64,000 nt of DNA from Baylisascaris procyonis (lineage: Eukaryota; Nematoda; Chromadorea; Rhabditida; Ascarididae): NCBI GenBank assembly GCA_037389465.1, contig JAZARR010000123.1, forward strand, positions 3,232,501 to 3,296,500, read 5' to 3'. Below, one piece after another: positions 1 through 12,600 of this stretch; within the stretch, counting starts at the first letter, position 1, and each line of letters begins with the position of its first letter. Position numbers and translations under genes: made by a program. The notes under the pieces were generated by a model. It worked only from the letters and a program-made list of their open reading frames with translations, was not told the origin of the DNA and searched no databases.

Positions 1-2200
1 CTAATACCAAAGTAGCCTATATCTCTTTATCTGGTATCAGTTACGACAGTTGTTATCATTTCTCATCCAATAGGAAAATATGCATTATTTGCAACCTATT
101 TAGCAATGTGAATGCGAGAGTGGCAAAGAAAGTTGAAGACAAAATGTGTAAGATGGATCCCTTAAGGCAGCGATGATATTGACATGGAACGGCCGTTAGA
201 CATGCCTGACGTGAAATAAATATTGTCACAGTTCAATACGAACATGAACATTTATTAGCGTCGAAATCCGCTTCGACCTTCGTCATTTCCCCTCTAGAAA
301 AATTTTTTCACTGAATATGCAACATAAGCAGAGGCGAAACAATGTTTTCTGAAAAGCAGTGATAGCAATTTTGATTGTTCCATAATCAAGTGGGAGAATT
401 TGGTTAGCTTCTTTGAAGACAGCCAACTCGCCACTTCCTCAAGCCGCAAACTCTTTAAATATATCTCTCACCTGGATTAATAGGTGAAAAAAAGAAGACG
501 GGATTATTCCTCTTTCTTTTTAAACTGAATCATAGCGAGTAAACCTGCGTGAACGTTTGTCTATCTCCTAATTGTTTACGTGCTCTAAGTACTAGTAATA
601 AAATTTGGGGTGGAAAATCAATGTCATTAGCTGTTTTTCCGTCGAATTAAATTTCGTTTAGATTCATTCATTTACAAATATTGTGGACACTCGGGATGAA
701 TTGTCCACGTCGAATAAATGGTCAGTGGAGGGAAAAAAAAGAAATTTTTTGCGAATACATCACACAGATGACAAGTTGAATGCAATGAAATATTTCGCTC
801 GGTTTTTTTTTTGTGTGTGTGTGTATGTATAATGAAATGCTCTATGTGCGACAATGCAAATGCAAATGCAAAAAAAAAAGAAACGCACAAAGCTTAAATC
901 TTACTAGAGTGCTTTCCCCAATGCCCTTTTATCGAAAAAAAACGATACCCTTGCGTTTTTTTTTTTAATAAACTTTCTTGCGGATGCGTAGAACAACTGG
1001 AAATACGAAGTTACTGGAGAAAGGAAGAATATCGCATCAATAGTGCTAGCCATAATCATACGTTAATTATTGAGCTGCAAATTTTCAATCCTCCTATCGC
1101 TCTGGCAACTCAATATCAGACCATACGGACGAACCAACTTATGCAATATACAGTTCACGATTACCAAGTGAAACGTGAAAAGATGAAACATAATTCGTGA
1201 ATAAAAACGCAAATTACGCGAATCTATGGAAGGGATCCATATCTAAAAGATGTTGCGGCCACGGCAGTTCAAAAATGAGAAAAACACAGAGTCGTCATTT
1301 CTCATCGTATAAAAAAAAATACGCAAAAGAAATAAGCTTAGCCCTATAAAAATAGGTGAATGAAAATCAATGGACATGAAGTTTGTTTTCAAGTCACTTT
1401 GCAGCAAACTCGCACAGCTTTGCAGTAACCTGAATGTACCTTCTGCCTTTCCCATCTCAAGCAATCCACCCAAAACTTTCATTTCACTCACTCTTGCAAG
1501 GTTGAATCGCCGAATCTTACTACTGCAAAATGCGCATTTATGCATACCACCGCATGTATCGCAACGGTCCGTCCCATTGGATAAATTGAGAATAATTGAT
1601 GCCAGTCACGAATTTTGTTGGGTATAACGCCACATCATAGGTCACCATATCCTTACGCCATATCTCACGATGAATCATTTCCTTTGAAAAGTGCTCTAGA
1701 CATTAAAATGAACTAAAATGAGCGGAGAAATTCGTACGCAGTTTGCATCAGTTGGATTTTCATGTTAGACTGGTTAATTCAGACGGAAAAACGAATAACA
1801 TGAATGCATTGCGCCCCATATTTAATTTAGTGAGAGCAACTTACAAAACTGGATGGCCAAGTGAATGAAATGCAACAACGGCTACCGTACGATCCCCTCT
1901 GACGAACCTATCCGATTCTCTGCCTGGCAAGCAAGACCAAAGCATGGGTCGGCATTTTCCCAAACAGATTTCCGCTTACACCTCAAGCGATGGACGATTT
2001 TAATACATTCAATTGGTGTGTTTTTAGAAGAGTTTCACCCGTTCATTAGGTTCGCGTTAGCAAAAAGTGACCATGTAAAAGCAGAAGCAAACATAAGCTC
2101 AATTCGCAAATCAAAAGTCCACATCAGTGAGCATTTCTTTCAAAATAACCAAAATTATTAGAAGTGGCTGTCAGCACTAACGACGCTAGAGCAATTTGCA
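1..2200. other. Gene-free stretch
   Basis: No gene recognised. Holds a T10-(TG)6 tract at 803-824, a triple ATGCAA run at 854-872, and a small GTCGAA/TTCGAC hairpin at 260-277. Open frames are short with AT-biased random composition. Confidence 0.5.
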
Positions 2201-2223
2201 AAAAGTGTAAAAAGATAATTTGG

Positions 2224-2345
<122 letters not shown>

Positions 2346-2433
2346 TGCAAGGAACGTCTGCTTACAAATTCCTTAGCCATCTCGAGGATTTTATGCGTTC
2401 TTTTTAAAGAATTCGCAAAAAAAAAAAAAAAAA

Positions 2434-5400
2434 CTAAGGTCATGCAAGTCTTCCTAACGTGCCTATTACTTCTCCTTCTTCACATCTTTTGCTACACTGA
2501 CGACCTATACGATGAATGAAAATGGTGTATTCAGATAAGACGATGCCCTTCAACTTTTCACTTCTCGAAGCCCCGGATGTACGGTTCGTATTTAAAAGAA
2601 GCCTTGTATTTATCAAAGAATTTTCTTCATTTTATATCCCACTTAAGCAAGTATTAAATACTGTCAATAATCCTCACAGAAAGTCGCACTAAGAGTATTT
2701 TGTGCTAAATGTTACCATGCAAGGTTTGTGGCCTTCAGTCAGGGTTGGGGGCTCTTAGCTATTAACTGTTATGAAAGGGCTTCTACTTAAAATCAGAACG
2801 TAGTCCAGTTTTGCATGGTTTTCCGGCAGAGCTTCTATTCAAAGGGGCTTATACTTGGGTTGGTTTATATTATGGCAAACACGGTCAACCTATAAACAGG
2901 AGAGAGAATCGATGCATCATATCTTCCTTTGAAGTTTGTCATTATCCACTTCATTTCCGCCACTCCAAGTCATTTAAAAATTTCGGGATTTTCTCTGATC
3001 TGTAATCCAATAAGGCATAATTGTTTATATTTCGCAGTCAACGGCCTAGAGAAAAGCGTTGGCACAATAGGTGAGCAATGAGATGGATTGAAGTGCCAAC
3101 TCAATGGGGTGCATAAAAACTCGTCGCTGAGAAAGGCGCAACGGAAGCGGGCGTATGGATGTGAAAAAAAAAGGAAATAAGCGATGCGAATTTCTGTGTG
3201 AAGGCCAGCAGTCCGACAATCGGCTTCTCAGTGAATTGCGGCGGATGAACGCACCCACTCAACACTGCGTGCAACTTTCTCAACTTTCACACCTTATTTC
3301 TATGAGTCAATCGAAACGTCCCTCCTCCCCTCCCCCACCCCATCAACAACATCAAAACAATATCAAAACCCAAAAATCTCATCTAAAAATCCACATCACG
3401 CTACGAAATTTTAATTTCGACCTTCTTATTGATGTAAAAAGAGGAGAGATTTGACCGCTATGATGTATACGCTTCGTTTAAGCTCCCTCTTTTTCTGCCC
3501 GCCTGCTGTAAAAAAAGCTCAAGGTGATATCGTCGATGAAATGCAGTATAGAAATTCAAACGCAAATGGTATAGAAATCGATGAAATCCAAACAAACGCA
3601 CATCCACCGCACCATCTTTCCATTAAATTTTTTGATTCACAAGCTGGGAACACAGAAATATTTTTTGCGAGAATAAAAAGACAATGAACCTTGACCATCA
3701 CTAGATGCGATGCATAATGTTTCAACACCACAAGCGGTCGTCTAAGCTTGGCAGCTGAGATAGCATTCTAGCACTAAATACAGTGTTCACTGTATAAATG
3801 TGATAAGCTATTCGCCCTCTATACTTTTGTTTTGCAATTTACTTCACTGCAGCTCGACAGTGGGTACAGATCCTCAAGGAAATTTGGACGACTGGACGAG
3901 CCAAGATGAGCTCACCCCCACAAAACTTCAGAATTCACCGATACCTGAAATGGAACAAGAGAGAGAAAGACAGATGCAGACATACTTACAGACGCAACAC
4001 CACTTCCGATGAGCAAACTTGCGGAGCGGGGTAAAAGGCGCTTCAGCCCACAGAATACACTTTCTTCCCATGGACTACGCTCAGATGGTCAAAGATCATT
4101 CATGCAATAATTCGCCTTTACACGCCAATATAAATATTGCAAACTGCTGAGGGTGGTTCGAATACACCGTCACAGACCAATGGCAACATTTTTTTTCCAC
4201 TAGAAAATGAAAAAAAAAAATCAATTTAGCTTCCTGATTGTTTGTAACAACTACAGGTAGAAAATATGCTTATGTGAAAACGGGTTAATAGAGAAAGCAA
4301 AAACGGGTAAAAAAAAGGTTGCTCTGAACAGTTCACAGTTGGTGAAATTCTGAGTACCTAATAGCCGCTTTTAAAATCATTGTCTCAAATCAAAGCAGAA
4401 AGCGCACTAGTCAAACCAATAATTTAGCTATGATGCCCTCAGAAGCAACATTTTCACTGCAATATCAACTGCCGGCACTCAACTACACTATTGATATCAT
4501 CAAAAAGTGAAAAACGACAATCGTTACACCAGTGAATAAAAAAATTAAATATTAATGCTAATGCAGTAGAGGTCAAAGATTACTACAATGTCGAAGATTA
4601 CACCAACAGTGACACGTACTAAACGTTTGTTGTAAATCCACTTATGGGGAACATAATCTATAGGGGATCTCATCAACTCTAATCTCAAAAGAGCACTGAT
4701 GTCGATATCAGCTCGACAACGCAGGTGGCGGCGAACTCAGCACGTGCATTTATGGGGACTAATCTCCAGGATTCGAACTCTGCATACCAAAAAATGTCAA
4801 CAAAACGGAACTACGTCAACGATTAGTAATACGCCCAGCACAAAAACATCGTTCGCGAATATTCAAGAAGCAACACCTAGTGCGCAATGATTCGATTCAT
4901 CTAACGTTGTAGCATCGAATGAACGCCCATTTGTATATGTGAACAAGTCATTAAGTGCACTGTTTACTGAGAGCACGCATATTGCACATTTGACTCACAA
5001 TGAAACACAAAGGAACTCGTCGCGAAAACCATATTGCGTCCAATACCGTAAGACGATACTGTCTCACAACGCGCCGCCCTCAATACCGCTTCACTGAGCA
5101 AGCGTATTGTTTATAAGCTTCTCGTCGGACATAAAGACATTGCCGAGGGCGTTTTTCACTAAAGTAAGCGGCATTTACGAGGCTACAAATCATCCGTTTA
5201 TGGATCATCTCCAAAGGTGCTCAATTTCAAATACAGTACGAGATGAGACCCTCCTGCGATGTTCCCTAGTAATGGCCACGCAACGCCTTTCCAATGAACC
5301 ATTGTCTATGTGAAGCAGAGGAAGACCTCCTTGGATTGTCCCTTTCCGCAACACTCGGGGCTCATCGCCCCTTCGATACTCCCTTCGCCATCCCAAGGAA

Positions 5401-6440
5401 GGCAACCAATTCGATTCCTAGAGGGAAAGCAGCGTGATTAGCTGAAGCAGAATAATCATACCGCTGGAAGTTTGTTGTTCGCATGCTCCTCTGTGCTGCC
5501 TTATTTAAAATTACAATTAAGGATGCACACCGTAAATTTGCAAATGACAGCAATGATGGAAAAGGTGGAATGTAGAATTGCCCACCTTCCTCTGAACGGG
5601 TTTTTCAATCTGTCGCCTCCCACAGTGAAGCTCACTTCTCGAAATGCCATAGGTTCGGATGTTGAAATGCCCATTATTTTCAAATAGTGACAATATTCTC
5701 GCACTCCGTAATCCTCTTTTTCAGTGCGATTTTTTAGGCGCGCATCAGCTTGCTTTCACATTCTGAGATGCAAAATATAGCAATTCTCTACCTTTTAGCC
5801 GTGATTCTATTAAGCGGTAAAATGTGCACTGCAGTACCATTATTGTCGAACACGATAATTGCACTGTAGTGGAAGCGCTCAGTGGTTTCACCGCCTGGAC
5901 TATGAGTCTACTATGCTTTGGACTCTTTGTGCAAAGGTCGCAAACACCGTAGGTCATTTTCTTCTCTGGCAGCGACGCCGCGGAATATTTTTATCACGGA
6001 CACTACATTAGGAAAAACTACACAAGAGGACATTTCTTCATTGGAATATTTTCCGCTATCGCAGAAATGATGCAACTTACAGTAGCAAAAGACCTCCTTA
6101 CATACTACGTGAGCCGTGTTCACGCTGCCTTCTTGAATAAAAGCATAGCAGCCTTACATGCAATTCGTAGGGCATTCTTTAAAGTATTTCTTGAAGATTT
6201 GCAAAGCCTTGCGGCTCGATCCGAATTGGTGAAAGACCAATTCCACAGCGATGGAAAACTTCCCAAAGCGCACAAATTATGATAAAGCATTAATCGCGAT
6301 TGTGATTGGATGCTATTAATGTTTATGACTTTGCTGATTTACATGTATTAAAATAATAAACTGTGCTAACTTTTCTGGTCAATTATTACTAGTCCGGCAG
6401 TCTAAAATGAGAGATGGCAGGCAGCCTCTTACATAGGAGC
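2434..6440. other. Gene-free stretch
   Basis: No gene recognised. Contains the minus-strand G-quadruplex at 3320 and, in a GC-richer patch, a 38-codon basic frame from ATG 5000 to TAA 5114 (MKHKGTRRENHIASN...), which could be chance. The overlapping frames around 5100-6280 on both strands match nothing known. Confidence 0.45.
3320..3341 (-). other. G-quadruplex motif on the minus strand (C-rich on plus)
   Basis: On + the runs are CCC, CC, CCCC, CCCCC and CCCC separated by single bases, so the minus strand has at least four G-runs of three or more. An i-motif on + is the counterpart. Confidence 0.75.
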
Positions 6441-6478
6441 TTTGTTAGGAAGGGGATCGAAAAAAATTCTTTATATTG

Positions 6479-6526
6479 GACCGAGTTTATTTGAGAGAGG
6501 AAGACCGAATCTATTCGAGAGAGGAA
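6479..6526 (+). repeat. 24-bp tandem duplication (2 copies, 21/24 identical)
   Basis: GACCGAGTTTATTTGAGAGA plus GGAA is repeated at once as GACCGAATCTATTCGAGAGA plus GGAA. The period is eight codons, and the changes are Val to Ile and Leu to Ser in an open frame spanning 6449-6621. Confidence 0.85.
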
Positions 6527-6629
6527 CTGTTTTTTTTTCTGACAAAGAAGTGGTTTTATCTAATCAAATCGAAAAGTTTCTTCCACGCACATCTCACTGA
6601 ACTTTACAGATATAAAGAAAATAAAATTA

Positions 6630-9600
6630 CATGAGAGAAGCGTCCTGTCGCAAAATAGTGCATTAAATGTATGCAATTTATGAGTATTTACCAAATATAC
6701 ATTTCATGAGCTGGGAAAGCGGTAAATTGCAATATGAAGCAGCAGTGGTTAGTGCATCAACTATTCACCTTGTGATTACACGGCAATGCAAATACTCATT
6801 AACTCACTACTTGAACCTTTCGTTTTCATCACCATTAGTTTTGCTTCATTCGTAGAGATAACTGATAGAGGTGCATCGCTAACTTCCTGCTGAAATAAAA
6901 AGTAGAAGACTGAGTGATGCATTCGCCCGCTTGGTTTCGATCTTTCGTGTAATCTGAGGAGGTAAGAGTCTCCTAGGCTATCTATTTACCTTAGCTCATT
7001 TGTAAAGATAGTGAGGAGATGAAAATTTTCATGTGGGTTGAATTTTCACAAATAGTGGATCTTTCAAATAGCATCTTCCATTTTTTTGAAGGATACGCTT
7101 GTTCTTGGCTGTAAAGACTGCAAATTAAGAGATTTAAAAAAAAAAACATTCCAGTTTCTCATAGCACAAATATTTCAACGATCTGGTGCTCCAAATTATC
7201 GCCCCAATGAATGCAGGTGAAAATTCGAACTCAAATATTCGCTGCATGAATCCCTCTACCGCCTAAGCGTCTAAACTTTTTCGCTATAGCGCTAGTGATG
7301 CGTGACGTAACAACGATAATATGACACGCATATGTGACGCCCCCAATATCAACAGCGGTTCAGAATTGCCCGATTTATTGCGTTTTGCATTGCAGAGAAC
7401 AAAATTTAATTGTAACTCAAAAAAAATTTAAATAGTGAATGTTTCATGATAAAGTCTCAAATCCGGCTCATCAAGCAACTATTGTCAAAATAAGATGTTA
7501 AAAAGAATAGAGAAAACAATTCGATTAAAAAAGAACTAAAATTAGACACAGTGGCGAATTGGAAAAAAAAGAGCGTACGATGAAGCAGGAAGAAAAATAT
7601 TTGTCGCAAAAATGCAAGAAAGAGGGATAATCAAATATAACGAAAAATAACTGCGCTGTTCGTTGAGAGTAAGCGAAAAATTAACGAGTGAAAAAACCAG
7701 CGTTTTGTATTCCGCTCATATAAACACCTGATTTCTTAAATTAACAAAAAATAATTCCTATTTCAACTTTTTTTGGCCGTCCCTATTAATTTTTCCAAAG
7801 AATTCGTCTTTCTGTGAGGCGATTAATCTAAAACGGTAATCTATCGATGGTGAATTCAAGCAAACATTGCCCAAATATCTATAACTCTTATTGAGTTCAA
7901 TGGATCAGTATGAGAGACCGGATTTAACTATCATGTACATTGCAATCATAAATTTTGATAGCCCTGGCTCAAATGGTTACCATGCTGAATTAGGAGACAT
8001 GGGACGCACACACAGATATGAGTAACAAACGACATCGTCATAATGCCCTTCGAAAACGAAAATATGCAAAAGTAGGCACAAAGCCCGATGATAGTAAAAG
8101 AGGTAGGTCATCTGGAGCATCATATAAGAAGAATCATGGTTGAAGTCCAGAGACTGCCGCCTGTATGAATTAAAGGTAATGAAGTAAAAAGCTCTACCTC
8201 AGGCTGCGGCACAATACAGCACCAATGCAACATGCTGCTGGCTTTTATCTTCCCTATCTCGACCTGATATTCGCCAAAGTGTTACCTAATTTACGCTGCA
8301 TATCACTAAGCAACAGTGAATACTGATGGACTACATAGAGCAATACTTTACGTACAATTCGATCGTCCGATTCCTGAGCTTAGTTATTCGAGGAGGCTCA
8401 ACTCATCATTGTGTTATTTTACGAGCGAAAATGATCATGAATTTATAACATTATGGGGGAAAAGGTGTCGAAAATTTTTTTTGTGTCCCTCGTGCGACTC
8501 TGTAGAATAACTCATAGAAAAGAGGTGCCCTCGCTTTTAGAAGGATGGTCACGTTTTCTCGCAGGTTCCTCATCTCACCAGATGATAATATCGACGCCAC
8601 AGTGGAATAAATAACTTCGTTGGATAAATCCCTGATGAGGAAATTTGCCAAAGATACACCATTGTTTCGTATGAAAGTTTGGATCTAAAAAGACGCCGAT
8701 GGATACATCATCTGTAACGGTGATCAGCGACAAACTTGAGTAAGCGGACAACTACCGACAAAACAATTTTAGTGGGACTTCAACTAACAAAATCGATGAA
8801 TTCAAGTAAAGGAATATCGTCTACTCGAAACTGTCATCATTGTATGAAGGCTGGCAGTAACAATGATAAGAAATTTTGTGACCATCCTGACGTATACCAT
8901 CAATCAAAAACCTCTCGTTTCCAACTTTTCGCACTAGTTTCTAATCGTCACCTATGCGTTCACAACCTTTGCCAAAATTTGATCTTTTATTATCTTCGAT
9001 TGCTTATTTATAGCAAAACAACTTGGTTTCATCTTCGAAGGCCACAACATATAGACATTCGGGCTTGTATGCATGATGGGCACCTATAGCAAGTTTCCCG
9101 ATGACAAGTACGCTACCTTAGCATTTTTACTCGTACTGCAAGGCTGCTTAAGGATAGCATACTATCGCGGCGTCCTTCCTATGCGTATGTGACTATCCGT
9201 CTATTACTTCGGTGTCTTTAACTCGAAAATAGCTGAATTTAGCGCTGTACTAAGTACAATGTAGACGTAGCGCAGTCTTTCACATTACCCTATACGCTCG
9301 TTATTTTGTGGTGGAGAAAATTTGCGTACATTTCCTATTCTTTTATTTTTCATTTCACATGATGTCTTATAAAAATTGAAGCATTTGCGGATTTCTACAG
9401 ATATCATTAGGCGAGTTGAAATATAAATGCACATACTATGCCATCTCCTTCCCTACTTCTCTGCTTTCAGTTTTGTCGTGGGATTTTCCACAATCTGCAT
9501 CTTAAATTCAACGAAACAGAAAAAGCTTTACAACAACAAATACAAGCTGGAATTGGAGAAAAGACGAACAGTCTTATTAGCCTTATTGGCGCTTGATGCG

Positions 9601-12600
9601 GTAAAGCAGTTGTCTAGATGACACCCATTTCAAACGTGACGCATATTTCCACAAAAAAATTACATGCAAAAACGAAGCTTATCTTCGATGCGTGCTGCCC
9701 CCGTTGTTATTGCTAAAGAGTACGATAATAAAGAGGACGGTTACTGATGTTTGTCTGTTTGTCTAGCATTCTCAACTCGTGTAGCGGAAAAACTAGAGCG
9801 ATGAAATTCCTTTGAAACCAGAATTTAGTGGTTCAAAAAAGTTTTTTTTGCCTCATTTCATCGGCCATCGAATCATCATTGCACAGATTTTTGCACAACA
9901 ATTCTGCAGTCAGATGTAATAAAAGGAATTACAGGGAAAAGATGCAGAAAGTTGGTAAATTCTCTAGCAAGCCTTCACACTGATGAAAGAGACAACTCAA
10001 CGGAAATTAGCAACTTCGTAGGCCTAGAAGTTGAGCCATATTGCATAGTATCGACTAGAAAATATCCCGAACAGGTAGCAAAGGTACAGTGCCACAAACC
10101 ATTTGTTGCCGTGTATGTAATACATCACAAACCGCCGCTGATGCACGCGCACATTCCATGTATTTCGCAGTTACGAATGTCACGCGTCTTACCGTTGCAA
10201 TTCGGGGTACTGAACATTGATCGCTGGAAGTCGAATGCCCTAACCATTTTCTAACGCCTCAAACGAAACTGCTAAGGAACTACACCTGGCATGGACCTTC
10301 GGATGTTACGCTGCAGAAAGCTCTAAACTTCGAGCGCATTCGAACGAGCCTTTTGATGCCAAAACAAGTGAGGCAATTCGGAACCGTCAACATAAGGTTT
10401 TCGCAGATGCGCGAACAATTTCCGGAGGCCTCCAAAGTCGACACCCTGAATTCGGTGACCTTCGAACTCTTTTGATGTGCTCGAACTTCGGGATCCTCAA
10501 AAATAATTTTCGAGGGCAACTCGCCGTATATTTTTCTAGGGGCCAATATTCAAGGGTCTCACAACAACCGCGATTCCTATAGCATAAACCACTATTTTTT
10601 CGCTGAATTTATTTTAAGGCCATTCACTGCACAAGCACAGGTCTGCGCTGCATAAATTAGAGACCTCGAAACCAAGTGAAGGGGAGGTGGTGGGTTCTGC
10701 GTTGTTCTGTCTTTGTTGTTTTGATAACGAAAAATTAGAGCCATGAAAAAAAAAGGTTGATGAAAAGAACCATTCGAAGATATGAATGAAAGGATGCAAC
10801 ACGATTCAGGAAAATATACCATTCTTCCATCTCAACAACTCCTTCCGTTGGCTGATTCTAAACTCACAGAGATCTGAAGTGAAAACTATTGAATAAACTT
10901 TCAGATCTATAATTTTTGAGTACCAACTGCAAACCATGCACCACAGGCCAAGCTTCTTGGCTCAGTGGATCTAAACAAAAAAAAATTTCATGGGAATTCG
11001 AGTAATCCTCCAATATTCACATTAGAACACTAAAGTATTGCAAAATCTTATAGCAAATGGCATAATCGAACGGGACATGATGATATCCCAACGACTACAA
11101 ATTCGAGCATAGTAAGATGAAACGAGGTGTCACGATGTGCAATATAAGGACAATCAAAAATGCTCGATGCAATTATGTTGTAACACACAGTGTACAATTT
11201 GCGACCATGAACGCTTTGGATGAAAGTTCAAAAAAGTACAAATGTCAGCTGAGAATGAGAGGAATTTTTAAATTTAATTTCTCGCTGTTCCTGGTCACAT
11301 TTTTTCCGTTTCATTTTTTTCCAGGTGGGAAAATTGGAATAAAAATGAATAAATAAAATCCTTTTTTTATATTCAAATGTTAAATATCATCATCTGAGGT
11401 CGGCAAAATCATAACGTACGAATGAAGGATACGCATTTATAAAGGATGTGAACATGCGGAATGTAATATCTGAAGTTGCGAATAGCCTAAATGCTATTTT
11501 TTTCGATCATTCGATGAAAACACAAAGGTCATTTTGCAATAGGTGGAAATAGATAACGTAATGGCACAACGGGTGGCGATTTTTTTTTTTAGTTATCTGA
11601 AAATAGCTCCCACACGACGGATCATTTGTCAGCAGCATCATTCATAAAGAATGCGAAAAGCTGATTAATAACAACGTCTTCCTATGGTATCCGACTGGAT
11701 ATATCACAATTTTTGGCCAGTAAATCTCCACTCTTTATTCCCAATTGTCTGCCTAAGAGAGAAGGTTCCATTCATTTAACTAACAACCGAAACATGCCAT
11801 ACACCTTAAATTATTGGTGGAAAACCTTTTGGCGGCTTAAAACATCGAACCTCAAGGGTGATAGTAGCTCTGAAGTGAGTGAGAGTGCTGGCAAAAATTC
11901 GCATTTTCAGTTACTATATGCCCAACGATAGAGTTGCTAAAAATCACTTCTTTCATTTTATATGTAGAGGGTGCAAGGTTAGCAAGTGTTCTGCTCTAGG
12001 GGGCTTTTTATTCAAAACAGCACTTAACATAACGGATTTTTAGGATGGTTCAGTGACCAGAATAAATAATTCTGCAAGGAAGTGTGACAGAGATTTCACT
12101 CGAAACTTGATAAACTATAGCAGTTTTTCGAGAAGAAGGAATTGAATACAATAAATGCCTCATAAAAAACAGACGCTTCTGAACAAATTTCAGTGATCAA
12201 AAGAGCGAAAGCAAAACTACTCGATAGTTGCGAAATCAAAAGAAAAATTTTGATCAATCGCAGCATGCTATTGTGTTTCCTATTCTACATCATTTATACT
12301 TACGTAAATTTCCGTGATGACTTGGCCTCATCTCGAAAAAATCCTAGCGGAATCACTTGTTGAAAAGCACATATTATTTCTGGTATCATTCAGAGAAGTG
12401 GCGTCACTGCTATATAACAAATGGAGTATGTTGCCCCATAACAGGAAAAATGCCGAATGTAAATCACCGATTTATCAAATATCAAGCTAATAGAAGATGC
12501 ATTTGCAGGAAAATCTATGAGACGAGAACTAGACGATCGAATGTAGAGTTAGTTAATCGATTGCGAAATACTCATATGGCTTCCGAATTAATAGAAAAAT

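Noticed and set aside
4741..4800. Minus-strand GAGTTCGAATCCTGG, B-box-like
   Set aside because: The stem positions mismatch and the upstream sequence cannot form D or anticodon arms.
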